35,191 bases of DNA from RGIG995 sp045603745 (GTDB taxonomy: Bacteria; Bacillota; Clostridia; Oscillospirales; UBA644): assembly GCA_045603745.1 (NCBI GenBank), contig JAZUMQ010000025.1:1-35191 (forward strand), given 5' to 3'. The notes beneath the pieces were generated by a model. The model ran no database searches. It saw nothing but the letters and a program-made list of their open reading frames with translations, and was not told the origin of the DNA. A program made the translations under genes and the position numbers. Below, piece by piece: positions 1 to 8,016 of the stretch; the stretch's first letter is position 1; every line of letters begins with the position of its first letter.

Positions 1-226
1 GGTAGGGGAAGCTGGATTGCCGAGGGCAAGACTGATGAGGTTGTTTTCGGGCGGATTGTTTTTTTGCGAGAAAAAAAGAACTTTTTATTTCTTAAAATCA
101 GCAAAATACCAAAAATTACACTTGATAATTTTATCTCTTCGTGTCAAACTATGGGTGCAGTCGAATGACTGTAAAAAAATCGTGAAAAACGGAAAACGTT
201 TTATAACAAGGAGTGGAAAAACAGTT

Positions 227-481
227 ATGGCAAGAAATAAGCACGTGGTTCCCGCAGCGAAAGAAGCTATGGAAAAGTTCAAGATGGAAACCGCTAACGA
301 AGTCGGCGTAAACCTGAAACAGGGTTACAACGGTGACTTGACCTCCAAGCAAGCCGGTTCCATCGGCGGCCAGATGGTCAACAATATGAAACCCGTACGA
401 ACTATGAGATTTGAACGTCATAACCGCATATCGCAAGGGCACAAGATAACCGTCAAGTACGCGTTTTCACTTACAGTGTAA
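227..481 (+). pseudogene. Alpha/beta-type small acid-soluble spore protein, 3' end replaced
   Basis: Small acid-soluble spore proteins coat DNA in the dormant spore and protect it from UV. The first 54 residues match the family well: MARNKHVVPAAKEAMEKF at the start, then the GVNLKQGYNGDLTS segment and the GSIGGQMV segment. The start is ATG 227 because the family begins there and AAGGAG lies at 208-213. After about nucleotide 389 the sequence leaves the family: the usual charged C-terminal helix is missing and about 30 unrelated residues follow, ending in HKITVKYAFSLTV. That tail resembles the last beta strand of some serine recombinases, but this is tentative. The next gene is a tnpV relic, so I read this as a spore-protein gene broken by transposon-related sequence. 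The DNA-binding core is mostly present, so some function could remain. Confidence 0.72.
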
Positions 482-492
482 GGCTTCGATAA

Positions 493-894
493 AACAAAAC
501 GCACGAAGAGACAAAGAAAATAAAGGACACCGAAACCATTTACGAACAGCTCAGAGGTACATAACGCGAAGGAAACGGCAGCCTCGTTCCCGACGTTGAG
601 CTTCCCGAACAGAAGCCAATCGGCAAATACGGACGAATGCACCTTGACTACCTCAAGCAACACCGTCGCGGAAGGTACTCCGCCCTGCTCGGTGAAGGAC
701 GGCTCAACACCTACCTTGCCGACGTAGACGAACAAGCACAAGAAATGCTGATCTCTCTGACGGTAGAGCTTGCCAAGACTCAAGGCGTTGATGAACACCT
801 CAAGGCGACCGACCAAATGCGGTGGGTGCAGATGATGAACAATGTTAAAGCGCAGGCAGAGGAAATTATTGAAAAAGATATTGTACTCTACTGA
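493..894 (+). pseudogene. tnpV: Decayed tnpV (Tn4451-type transposon protein)
   Basis: TnpV is a small protein of unknown biochemical role carried by Tn4451-like elements of clostridia. The reading frame from the segment KDTETIYEQLRGT through LPEQKPIGKYGRM to the end at 894 matches the family along its whole length, including the middle (LNTYLADVDEQAQE) and the end (WVQMMNNVKAQAEEII). Two defects are visible. The family's start position is ATA (520-522) rather than ATG, and a TAA at 562-564 interrupts the frame where the family usually has Tyr. An internal ATG at 637 could restart an 85-residue fragment, but no convincing ribosome site precedes it. It is probably a relic of an older transposon. 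Confidence 0.75.
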
Positions 895-953
895 AAAGTA
901 TGATACAATATCAAAAAAGGAACGAGCTGGTCGTAAGACCCGAGTCCACCTAC

Positions 954-972
954 GGCGGGGAGGTTCCCCGCC
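954..972 (+). terminator. Perfect 7-bp GC hairpin after tnpV relic
   Basis: GGCGGGG (954-960) and CCCCGCC (966-972) form a perfect stem with a five-base loop. The bases after it (ATTTCTTT) are only moderately T-rich, so this is a weak intrinsic terminator or a structural end of the old transposon. It lies just upstream of the ribosome site of the next small ORF. Confidence 0.45.
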
Positions 973-992
973 ATTTCTTTAATGGAGATAAT

Positions 993-1106
993 ATGGATAA
1001 TAGGCAAACGGCAATAGAAGCATTACTCTCAGAACTTCAAAACTTAAAGCAAGAGGGAACCCCCATGGATGTGCCCGACTTCGGTGACGCACCTGTGGAT
1101 TGGTAA
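993..1106 (+). CDS. Small acidic hypothetical protein (37 aa)
   Basis: A short ORF starts at ATG 993, with GGAG at 984-987 and five bases between. The product begins MDNRQTAIEALLSELQNLK and ends with an acidic, Pro- and Asp-rich tail finishing in DW. The first half is a probable amphipathic helix. I do not recognise a family. It follows the tnpV relic and a strong hairpin, so it may be another leftover of the same element. A good ribosome site and a natural-looking amino-acid composition support it, but its small size keeps confidence low. Confidence 0.4.
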   Translation: MDNRQTAIEALLSELQNLKQEGTPMDVPDFGDAPVDW

Positions 1107-1118
1107 AATGCAATATGT

Positions 1119-1955
1119 TCATCGCATATCTGTCTGCTGTGAGCGCCTATATGCCTCAGGCGAGATATTAAAGGTTTTTTTGAAATAGTAATTGAAAAAC
1201 GAAGGGTCGTTATATCCGCATTCTGTGGCGATTGCCTTTACGGTCAGGTTGGATTCTGCCAGAAGCTTTTTTGCATATTCCATCCGGATTTTTATCAGAT
1301 ACGAGATCGGAGATATGCCAAATCTGTTTTTGAATTGGCGAACAAGATAATTTTTATTCAAATGGGCAACGTCGGCAAGATCGTTCAAGCTGATTTCTTC
1401 CATATAGTGGGTTTTTATATAATAACAAACCTCGTCTATGGGAGTTTTTTCCTTATTATCTGCGGGCAAATAATGCATATACGCGTCTGAGATAATGAGA
1501 TGCAGCAGCTCGTTTATAAGTAAAAGCGTTTTTGTGTTTTCATTGATATCAACTTCATTTACTGAAAGAAGATTTTCAAATATTCCCACGTATTCGTTAT
1601 AATGCGCGGGGGTAAAAACCGACGGCAGCACGTCCCATATTTTAGATTCAAAGGGCGCTTGCATTTGGGTCGCGGTGTTTCTTGAATAGTTGGAATAAAG
1701 TGATTGTCCTGAAAACTGAAGTGTCAGCATATAGCAATCAAAGTTTCCTTTAGAAGATACTTTTTGTCCCGGCTTTCGTATTACAAGACTTCCTTTTTCT
1801 ATTTTATAGCGTTCGTTGTCTAACCACATTTCCCGATCACATCCGACAGAAAAGTCAAATTCGTAATCCATAACGGTTCTGGCGGGAGATCCAAAGCGTT
1901 CATTGTGTTTAAAATGTATGCATTTCAAAACGTACGGAGTGTATATAAAGTTCAT
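1119..1955 (-). CDS. AraC-family transcriptional regulator
   Basis: This 278-residue protein is a sugar-responsive transcription factor of the AraC/XylS family. Residues 1-150 have the pattern of a cupin-like effector domain. Residues 175-270 hold the two helix-turn-helix motifs, with the first around ISLNDLADVAHLNKNYLVRQ and the second around VKAIATECGYNDPSFF, followed by the classic FKKTFNISPEAYRR end. It is divergent from the glycosidase operon starting at 2153, so it most likely senses a sugar and controls that operon. AGGTGAT precedes its start and a consensus promoter lies at 1973-2001. The inducer cannot be told from sequence. Confidence 0.93.
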   Translation of the reverse strand: MNFIYTPYVLKCIHFKHNERFGSPARTVMDYEFDFSVGCDREMWLDNERYKIEKGSLVIRKPGQKVSSKGNFDCYMLTLQFSGQSLYSNYSRNTATQMQAPFESKIWDVLPSVFTPAHYNEYVGIFENLLSVNEVDINENTKTLLLINELLHLIISDAYMHYLPADNKEKTPIDEVCYYIKTHYMEEISLNDLADVAHLNKNYLVRQFKNRFGISPISYLIKIRMEYAKKLLAESNLTVKAIATECGYNDPSFFNYYFKKTFNISPEAYRRSQQTDMR

Positions 1956-1972
1956 TTCATCACCTCATCATT

Positions 1973-2001
1973 ATTATATCGAATGGCAGTGCAAAAGTCA
2001 A
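1973..2001 (-). promoter_or_regulatory. Sigma-A promoter of the araC-type gene
   Basis: On the minus strand TTGACT (complement of 1996-2001) and TATAAT (complement of 1973-1978) are separated by exactly 17 bases. The -10 lies about 20 bases upstream of the regulator's start codon. The promoter lies largely inside the first copy of the direct repeat, so a bound regulator could control its own gene. Confidence 0.75.
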
Positions 2002-2046
2002 TATAATTATGGTATCAAATGATAGTGCGAAAGTCAATATAATTAT
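1978..2046. repeat. Two 33-bp direct repeats in the divergent control region
   Basis: Copies at 1978-2010 and 2014-2046 agree at 29 of 33 positions and start 36 bases apart. Each contains AGTCAATATAATTAT. The copy nearer the regulator carries a perfect promoter for it; the distal copy has the same TTGACT but TACCAT in place of TATAAT. AraC-family proteins commonly bind direct repeats, so these are candidate operators as well as a duplicated promoter. Confidence 0.7.
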
Positions 2047-2063
2047 ATAAATGCTTAAAATAA

Positions 2064-2096
2064 TGCATTTAAATGCAGACTTGGCTGTGATATAAT
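2064..2096 (+). promoter_or_regulatory. Palindromic operator candidate and -10 of the glycosidase operon
   Basis: TGCATTTAAATGCA at 2064-2077 is a perfect 14-base palindrome. A TATAAT follows at 2091-2096 without a good -35 at the right distance. The palindrome covers the place where a -35 would sit. A weak promoter with a dyad there fits activator-dependent transcription, but this is inference. Confidence 0.45.
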
Positions 2097-2152
2097 TAAA
2101 TTGTCAGATCCGGACGGATGCTGATAAAATGAATAAAAAAGGAGATGTAATA

Positions 2153-3724
2153 ATGGATAAAAGGATGTATTATCATTCAAGATGTATCCCGTTTGAGTCT
2201 TTGCGAATAGACACGAGCACGGCGCAACAGTGCTATGAAAATATGCTGACGAGAACGCTTACCGATGAATGTCTTCCGAAACTTAAAAATTACGGAATAG
2301 AAATTGTCGAGCTTCGCTGTGTCTGGTCAGAAATTGAAAGAGAAAAAGGGGTTTTTGATCTTTCAAGAGTCAAAAACGATATAAAAACACTTAAGGAAAA
2401 CGGTATTGGTGTCGGGATCTTTCCGTGGTTTCAATATCCTCCTGCATGGGTTAAGGATATCACTATGTTGAAATGCGCCGTTCACGGTATTGAAAACACA
2501 GTTATGAGCCTTTGGGATGAAAAAACGCTGGAGGCTTACGACAGACTTTACGGAATGCTCAAAAGAGAGCTGGGTGACGATATTGACTTTATCTACGCGG
2601 GAATCTACGGGGATTACGGCGAGGTTTGTACGGTCGATAAGAATTACCATTATTACTTTATGAGCAAGGAAAATCACAAATGCTTATGGTGTGGGGATGA
2701 GCTTGCAAGACGTGACTACAAGAATCATCTTCAAAACAAATACGGAACGATAGAAAATTTGAACGAGGCGTGGGGAACGGCTGTAGGATCCTTTGATGAC
2801 GAATTGATTACTATCGAGGGAAACGTTACAATGAAGCTGGATTTTTCAAGATGGTACGCAAACGCGCTTCTTGAATTTACCGACAAGGTTTGCGCAATTA
2901 TCAGAAAGCATTTTCCCGACGTAAGAATAGGACTTCCTATCGGACAGCCCAACGAGCATCTTGAAGCCCAGACGATAAAAAGTCAGTCTGCTAAGATCGC
3001 TGCAAAACACAATATGTACGCAAGATGGACGGGACTTATTTTCAGAGGCAGCTTTGCGAAAAATCACATACTTACAAGAAGGATTTCCACAGCGGCAAAA
3101 TTCTACGGAGCAAGGTTCGGCATTGAAGCGGCATTGATCCTTAATAAGGAAACGGCTTTTGACGCGATTTATGAAACTGCTTCCAACAACGCGACGCTTT
3201 TGCACAATGATCCCGGAAACATTATACGCGCGGAAGAGATCTATAACCAATTCAAAGAAATGGATATTGAGGCGCCCTTTACGCCTGACCTTGCGGTATT
3301 CTATCCCGTAGAGGCTGAGCAGTGCAAAATGCTTGATGTCAACGCTTTTTACGAAGAAATGGGCTTTTTCAGAAAAAGACGCGACTATGAAATCGCGGAT
3401 AGCTATATGATAAAGGATGGCTATCTTAAAACCGTAAAAAAGCTGTTGTTGGCGAAAAACACAATAATTACAAAGGACACGCTGTCGGACATTGAGGATT
3501 TTATAAAGGATGGCGGAATCTGCTACGTTGTGGAAGGCTTTGAACCCACTGTGCTTGAAACAGGAGAAAAGGGGGCGGTAGGCGAAAAAATTGAAGGTTA
3601 TGACTTCTTTGGAGAAGAAAAGGAAGTTTTCTATACCGACCACGGAAGCTATATTACAGAGTACGTCCCACGCGAGGGCAGAATCAATCATATAGATAAA
3701 AGAGACGGAGGATTACTGTTATGA
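2153..3724 (+). CDS. Glycoside hydrolase, GH42-like (clan GH-A)
   Basis: Probably a cytoplasmic beta-glycosidase cutting short oligosaccharides; no signal peptide is visible. The start is ATG 2153, eight bases after AAAAAAGGAG (2135-2144), rather than an upstream ATG at 2129. The 523-residue product has the GH42 opening pattern around residues 57-100 (VWSEIEREKGVFDL, then FPWFQYPPAWV), where the family packs its TIM barrel. Residues 189-210 (KYGTIENLNEAWGTA) are also typical of GH42. Candidate catalytic glutamates are E157 in IYGDYGEV and E325 in FGIEAAL, by position only. The end overlaps the next gene by four bases. The usual NEY acid/base motif is not obvious, so the family is likely but the substrate is open. 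Confidence 0.72.
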   Translation: MDKRMYYHSRCIPFESLRIDTSTAQQCYENMLTRTLTDECLPKLKNYGIEIVELRCVWSEIEREKGVFDLSRVKNDIKTLKENGIGVGIFPWFQYPPAWVKDITMLKCAVHGIENTVMSLWDEKTLEAYDRLYGMLKRELGDDIDFIYAGIYGDYGEVCTVDKNYHYYFMSKENHKCLWCGDELARRDYKNHLQNKYGTIENLNEAWGTAVGSFDDELITIEGNVTMKLDFSRWYANALLEFTDKVCAIIRKHFPDVRIGLPIGQPNEHLEAQTIKSQSAKIAAKHNMYARWTGLIFRGSFAKNHILTRRISTAAKFYGARFGIEAALILNKETAFDAIYETASNNATLLHNDPGNIIRAEEIYNQFKEMDIEAPFTPDLAVFYPVEAEQCKMLDVNAFYEEMGFFRKRRDYEIADSYMIKDGYLKTVKKLLLAKNTIITKDTLSDIEDFIKDGGICYVVEGFEPTVLETGEKGAVGEKIEGYDFFGEEKEVFYTDHGSYITEYVPREGRINHIDKRDGGLLL

Positions 3725-5520
3725 GTTTTATGTTTCATCCCTATCCTTACGCCGATCCTTCGGCTGTAAATAAAATTGAAGTTCCCGAATCGGTGAAGAA
3801 AGAATTGACCTCGGGGATTCTGAACGTTGCCAAAAAGATCTCCGCTCTATTTGACGGCGGAGTGAAGTCAATAGGTCTTGATGCCTATCCCGGCGCGGAA
3901 TACGAAACGCTTGTTAACGTTCTTAAGCAGCAGTTGGCGACTAAAAACGTAGAGTTTGTTGATGCGACCGACGTATTGCTTCCTTCCGACGTCATTACCG
4001 CAAAGGTAAAGCCTTATCTGCCCGAGGACAGAGAGGTTGACCCTGTGCTTTTGTACGGAAGACGCTATACGGAAGGCTACAGGGGCTTGCAGGATGCCGA
4101 AAAGGTTGCTGAATTAAATGAAAAAATAAAAAACGCAAAGCGTATTATCGTTTACGGCAAGGGAGCTCTTTCCGAGGCCCTTCAGGATGCTTTTGATATA
4201 AGAATCTGGATGGACGTTACACCGAGGACCGCTGTTTTGAATTGTAAAAACGGAAAAAACAGAAATATTGGTTTGACCGAAGAGCTTCCGTACGCGCTTA
4301 TGATGCGTCGGAATTATTACGTGGACTTTGAGACTGCAATGGAACAGCGGTGGAAAATGATGAGATCACGTAAAATTGATTATTATATTTCAGCAGATAT
4401 ACCCGAAAAGATGCAGATGCTTTCGTTTTCCGCGTTGCTTGACTTGTTCAGAGAGTTAAACCGCAGACCCTTCAGATGCCGTCCCGTATATCTTGAAGGC
4501 GTTTGGGGCGGATACTACGTCCACAGGCTCAGAAATCTGCCTCCGGAAATGAAAAACTGCGCATGGGTATTCGATATGATCCCCCTTGAGGTCTCTCTGG
4601 CTGCAAAACTCGGTGACGGTGAGTTTGAGGTTCCTTTCTTTACGTTCGTTCAGGCAATGGGAGAAGAGCTTCTCGGACACAAGGCGTTCACCGAATTCGG
4701 CGGATATTTCCCTATAAGATTTAATTACGATGATACCTTCCATTCCTCGGGAAATATGTCGATTCAATGTCATCCGGGCGAAGAGTACGTTGTATCAAAC
4801 CACGGTGAATTTGGCAGACAGGACGAGAGCTATTATGTTGTTATAGCAGACCAGGGCGCAAAAACCTATCTCGGCTTTAATGAGCCTGATAGCTGCGAGA
4901 AATTCTTTGAAGAAGCCGAAAAGGTTGAAAAAACACATGAGCTGATGGACTATGAAAAGTACGTCAATGCAGTTCCGTCTATCCCGGGTACACAGGTAAT
5001 GATCCCCGCGGGAACGATTCACGCATCGGGCAGAAATCAGGTCATTTTGGAGATCGGAAGCCTTACCGTCGGCTCTTATACGTACAAGCTTTACGACTAT
5101 CAGAGACTTGATATTACAACCGGTTTGCCTCGTCCGATCCATCTGAAAATGGGCAGAGACGTTATTCGCGGAGAGCGTGATAAGGAATGGGTAAAGAACA
5201 ATCTGGTCAACCACGGCGGAATTGTCCGTGAGGGTGACGGCTTCAAAGAAATCGTCGTGGGTGAACACGATCTGCTTTATTTCTCTTTGAGAAACCTTAT
5301 TTTCGAAAGAGAAATTACAGACAATACAAACGGTCTTTTCCACGTTCTTGCTCTCGTTAACGGTGAAAAGGTAAGAGTTGAATCAATAAATGATCCTACG
5401 CTTTATTACGATATGAACTATCTTGATATGGCGGTCATTCCTGCAAGTTTTGGAGAGTATAGAATTAAAAATTTGGGTGTTGGAACGGTTACCGTTCATA
5501 AAACTCATTTGAAAAATTGA
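3721..5520 (+). CDS. Mannose-6-phosphate-isomerase-like protein with an extra N-terminal domain
   Basis: Type I phosphomannose isomerases interconvert mannose-6-phosphate and fructose-6-phosphate with a zinc ion held by Gln, His, Glu and His in a cupin. Here residues 346-352 (MSIQCHP) give Q349 and H351, a Glu follows at 354-355, and IPAGTIHA gives H434; the nearby TYKLYDYQR and RPIHL segments also match. At 599 residues it is far longer than the usual 300-400. Residues 1-270 are extra, with an alpha/beta pattern (RIIVYGKGALSEAL around 141-154) that vaguely recalls nucleotide kinases but has no Walker A loop. It starts inside the end of the glycosidase gene (ATGA overlap) and precedes a sugar kinase gene. 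Function as a hexose-phosphate isomerase is likely but unproven. Confidence 0.75.
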   Translation: MSFMFHPYPYADPSAVNKIEVPESVKKELTSGILNVAKKISALFDGGVKSIGLDAYPGAEYETLVNVLKQQLATKNVEFVDATDVLLPSDVITAKVKPYLPEDREVDPVLLYGRRYTEGYRGLQDAEKVAELNEKIKNAKRIIVYGKGALSEALQDAFDIRIWMDVTPRTAVLNCKNGKNRNIGLTEELPYALMMRRNYYVDFETAMEQRWKMMRSRKIDYYISADIPEKMQMLSFSALLDLFRELNRRPFRCRPVYLEGVWGGYYVHRLRNLPPEMKNCAWVFDMIPLEVSLAAKLGDGEFEVPFFTFVQAMGEELLGHKAFTEFGGYFPIRFNYDDTFHSSGNMSIQCHPGEEYVVSNHGEFGRQDESYYVVIADQGAKTYLGFNEPDSCEKFFEEAEKVEKTHELMDYEKYVNAVPSIPGTQVMIPAGTIHASGRNQVILEIGSLTVGSYTYKLYDYQRLDITTGLPRPIHLKMGRDVIRGERDKEWVKNNLVNHGGIVREGDGFKEIVVGEHDLLYFSLRNLIFEREITDNTNGLFHVLALVNGEKVRVESINDPTLYYDMNYLDMAVIPASFGEYRIKNLGVGTVTVHKTHLKN

Positions 5521-5522
5521 CT

Positions 5523-6374
5523 ATGAGCGTATTGGCTTTAGATATAGGAGGAACAGCCGTCAAATACGGCTGTTTCGGTGAGAAAACCGAGTTTGGAGAA
5601 TTCTTGGTTAAAGACAATAACGGAATTGAAAATCTTCCTGAAAAAATTCTTGGATTTATTTCAAAATATAATGCCGATCGTATCGGAATATCCGTTCCGG
5701 GACCGTTCGATTTTTCGTCGGGAATAGGTCTTATGGAGCACAAATTAAAATCATTGTATAAAATCAGCCTGAAGGAAATGATAGAAAAACGGTTTCCTTA
5801 TACTGAGCTTTTCTTTATTCACGATGCCACAGCGTTTATTTTGGGCGGTATTTACAGCGGTTCGATTCTTTCGAATGAAAACGTATCGGGAGTTATGCTT
5901 GGCACAGGGCTTGGGTATGTTCATTTTGCGCACGGAAGGGTAGAGGTGAACAAGAATAAAACACCGCTAAAGCCCTTGTGGAATAAGCCCTATAAGGACG
6001 GAATCGCTGAAAACTACGTTTCCGCAACGGCAATTATAAATAAGGCTCGCGCAAAGGGATATTTGTTCGACGGCGTCAGAGAAATCGCAACGGCGGCGAG
6101 AGAGGGAAACCGAGAGCTTGCAGAGATTTTTCTTGAAACGGGTAGGCAGCTTGGAGAGCTGGTAATATCCAAGCAAAAAGAGGACGGCTTTGATAAGCTT
6201 TTTATTGGCGGACAAGTGTCAAGGGCGTGGGATCTGATGAAGCCGGGCTTTGAAACGACATGTCCGATCTCTTATGTTCTGTCGGAAGATCCCTCCAAGT
6301 GTCCGATATGGGGTATAAAATACTGCGCCGAAAGGGGCATGGACGGCATATATAAAGAAGGTGAAGAGCAATGA
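5523..6374 (+). CDS. ROK-family sugar kinase
   Basis: ROK proteins are mostly cytoplasmic hexose kinases. The N terminus has the phosphate-binding LALDIGGTAVKYG motif, followed by RIGISVPGPFD, then FIHDATAFILGG, whose Asp takes the place of the catalytic base, and GTGLGY for ATP binding. The Cys-rich zinc motif of many ROK kinases is absent. ATG 5523 is chosen because LALDIGG follows directly. It lies two bases after the previous stop with no clear ribosome site, so translation is probably coupled. A TTG at 5517 is an alternative. Beside an isomerase-like gene and a glycosidase, it would phosphorylate the released sugar. Its last bases overlap the next gene. Confidence 0.85.
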   Translation: MSVLALDIGGTAVKYGCFGEKTEFGEFLVKDNNGIENLPEKILGFISKYNADRIGISVPGPFDFSSGIGLMEHKLKSLYKISLKEMIEKRFPYTELFFIHDATAFILGGIYSGSILSNENVSGVMLGTGLGYVHFAHGRVEVNKNKTPLKPLWNKPYKDGIAENYVSATAIINKARAKGYLFDGVREIATAAREGNRELAEIFLETGRQLGELVISKQKEDGFDKLFIGGQVSRAWDLMKPGFETTCPISYVLSEDPSKCPIWGIKYCAERGMDGIYKEGEEQ

Positions 6375-6919
6375 AAAAAATACTGATAATTACCGCGGAT
6401 AAATGTGATGATTCGGAGATTTTATATCCCTATTACAGAGTAATAGAGGAGGGCTTTGTTCCTACGGTTGCGTCCTTTGAAAGAAGGGCTGTGACTGCCA
6501 AATATCATTTTTCTGTAATGGCTGATATTGCTGTCGATGAAATTGATATCTCCGCATATGAGGGACTGATCTTGCCCGGAGGATCAGCCCCCGAAAAGCT
6601 ACGTCAGAATCAAACTGTTATTGAAGCGGTTAAGGCATTTGATGCCGATAAAAAGCCAATTGCGGCAATTTGTCACGGGCAGCAAATATTGATTTCGGCA
6701 GGGATATTAAAAAACAGAAGGGCAACCTGTTATCCGGGAATTAAAGACGATTTAATAAATGCCGGCGCTGTTTACGTAAACGAACCCGTCGTGGTTTGCG
6801 AAAATTTAGTAACGTCTCGCCGTCCTGAGGATCTACCGTTTTTTATGAGAGAGTTTTTTAAGTTTATGAAATTGTCCGATTTAGGAGACGCACAAGCGGT
6901 TCACCCATTGCTTTTATAA
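6371..6919 (+). CDS. DJ-1/PfpI-family protein
   Basis: This 182-residue protein belongs to the DJ-1/PfpI superfamily of class I glutamine-amidotransferase-like folds, which includes deglycases, chaperones and proteases. The nucleophile elbow AAICHGQQIL places the reactive Cys at 101 with His 102. The conserved acidic partner is E16 in DDSEILYPYYRV, and LILPGGSAPEKL is the usual glycine-rich loop. It is the last gene of the sugar operon, starting within the ROK gene (ATGA overlap). A role in repairing sugar- or glyoxal-damaged molecules would fit the setting, but that is inference. Confidence 0.85.
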   Translation: MKKILIITADKCDDSEILYPYYRVIEEGFVPTVASFERRAVTAKYHFSVMADIAVDEIDISAYEGLILPGGSAPEKLRQNQTVIEAVKAFDADKKPIAAICHGQQILISAGILKNRRATCYPGIKDDLINAGAVYVNEPVVVCENLVTSRRPEDLPFFMREFFKFMKLSDLGDAQAVHPLLL

Positions 6920-6946
6920 ATTTTTTATGAAATTTTGATTTCGCTG

Positions 6947-6975
6947 TTGAATTTTACGAAGAATTAGTGTATAAT
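6947..6975 (+). promoter_or_regulatory. Sigma-A promoter of the toxin-antitoxin operon
   Basis: TTGAAT at 6947-6952 and TATAAT at 6970-6975 are 17 bases apart, 31 bases before the antitoxin start. This is a consensus-quality vegetative promoter. Confidence 0.8.
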
Positions 6976-7006
6976 AAATACAGCAGAAACAAAGAAGGAG
7001 GTATCT

Positions 7007-7264
7007 ATGATGCCAAACATTAAGCCCGTATCAGATCTGCGCAACTATAATGAGGTACTGCGCGATATCGCCGTTGGCGAACCCGTATTCCTCACCAAGA
7101 ACGGTCGCGGAAGATACGCCATCGTCGATATGGAAGAATTTGAAAAGACTCAGGCAACGCTCAAGCTGATGCAGGAGCTTGTAAAAGGTGAAGCTTCTGC
7201 TAAAGAAAAAGGATATATTGATATCTCGGAGGTCGAAGCACTTCTGGGGGTAGCAAATGGCTAA
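7007..7264 (+). CDS. Phd/YefM-type antitoxin
   Basis: An 85-residue type II antitoxin of the prevent-host-death/YefM family, which binds its own promoter and neutralises the partner toxin. The pattern is typical: IKPVSDLRNYNEVLRDI, then GEPVFLTKNGRGRYAIVDMEEFE in the DNA-binding half, with a flexible toxin-binding C terminus. AAGGAGG (6995-7001) precedes two adjacent ATG codons at 7007 and 7010; the second has the better spacing. The 3' end overlaps the toxin gene by eight bases, as usual for such pairs. It probably stabilises the mobile element. Confidence 0.92.
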   Translation: MMPNIKPVSDLRNYNEVLRDIAVGEPVFLTKNGRGRYAIVDMEEFEKTQATLKLMQELVKGEASAKEKGYIDISEVEALLGVANG

Positions 7265-7580
7265 AATCAATTTTACACCCGACGCCTTTGAGGATATGAA
7301 GGAGATCAAAGCGTATATCACCGACGAGCTGTGCAGCGAGCAATCGGCAATCAACACGACCCAGAAGATTATGAAGCGCATCCGTCAGCTCGCAGATTTC
7401 CCCGAAATCGGTGCGCCGCATTCCTCTATTATCAGCCTTGAAGTGCCGTACCGCTTTCTTGTCTGCGGTAACTACACCGCATTTTATAAGGTCGAGGGCG
7501 ACGAGGTTCATATCATCCGTGTACTCTTGGGCAGACGGAACTTTATGCAGATACTTTTCGGAAAGTCATACGATGAATAA
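7257..7580 (+). CDS. RelE/ParE-family toxin
   Basis: A 107-residue toxin of the RelE/ParE superfamily. Members either cleave mRNA on the ribosome or poison gyrase; the sequence does not decide which. Family features are the helical hairpin at residues 8-45, the segment LADFPEIGAPH, then the strands VPYRFLVCGNYTAFYKVEGDEVHIIRVLLGRRN. The conserved basic residues near the end (R in IIRVLLGRRN) are present, so it is probably active. It starts inside the antitoxin gene and is followed by a terminator hairpin, making a closed two-gene operon. Confidence 0.9.
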   Translation: MAKINFTPDAFEDMKEIKAYITDELCSEQSAINTTQKIMKRIRQLADFPEIGAPHSSIISLEVPYRFLVCGNYTAFYKVEGDEVHIIRVLLGRRNFMQILFGKSYDE

Positions 7581-7586
7581 TACGAG

Positions 7587-7616
7587 ATCGCTATCCTTAG
7601 GGGTAGCGATTTTCTC
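7587..7616 (+). terminator. Terminator between the toxin and XRE genes
   Basis: ATCGCTA (7587-7593) pairs with TAGCGAT (7604-7610), followed by TTTCTCTT. It sits between convergent genes right after the toxin stop. Confidence 0.65.
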
Positions 7617-8006
7617 TTACCCCTTAATCATCGTTCCAAAGCAGAAAAGAGCGACCGAGAAACCGAGGGAAACCACGGTCGAATCGGTTGATATCGTACC
7701 TGCCAAGTTACATACACATACGCCGATCATCGCACCCGTAGCGAGAATACGAATAAATTCATTGCGAACAGTAGACAAAAAAGTTGCCTTCGGGACTACT
7801 CTCTTTTCTTCTGCCGTTATGGTGGATTCAACCGGTAAACCGAGCAGGACGATAAGCCTATCCAAATGCTCCTCGCAAGGCTTTGATAATCCACGTTCCC
7901 ACTTGGAAACCGCCTTTCCTGAAATGCCGAGCATGGTCCCAAGTTCTGCTTGCGTCAGACCTCGTTCTTTCCTTTTTGCCACTATCAGATCACATATATT
8001 TTCCAT
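7617..8006 (-). CDS. XRE-family regulator with C-terminal membrane segments
   Basis: A 129-residue protein with an N-terminal helix-turn-helix of the XRE/Cro type (residues 8-58; LTQAELGTMLGISGKAVSKWERG is the classic pattern). Residues 90-128 are strongly hydrophobic (RILATGAMIGVCVC and VSLGFSVALFCFGTMI) and would form one or two membrane helices. A DNA-binding protein tied to the membrane is a less common design. GGAGG lies upstream of its start codon. It lies between the toxin and the polymerase operon and may control one of them. Confidence 0.88.
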   Translation of the reverse strand: MENICDLIVAKRKERGLTQAELGTMLGISGKAVSKWERGLSKPCEEHLDRLIVLLGLPVESTITAEEKRVVPKATFLSTVRNEFIRILATGAMIGVCVCNLAGTISTDSTVVSLGFSVALFCFGTMIKG

Positions 8007-8016
8007 GTAAACCTCC

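Noticed and set aside
1..226. Possible gene or RNA upstream of the spore-protein gene
   Set aside because: An open frame extends upstream, but it has no recognisable protein; the A/T-rich stretch and a small hairpin around 160-175 fit a leader only.
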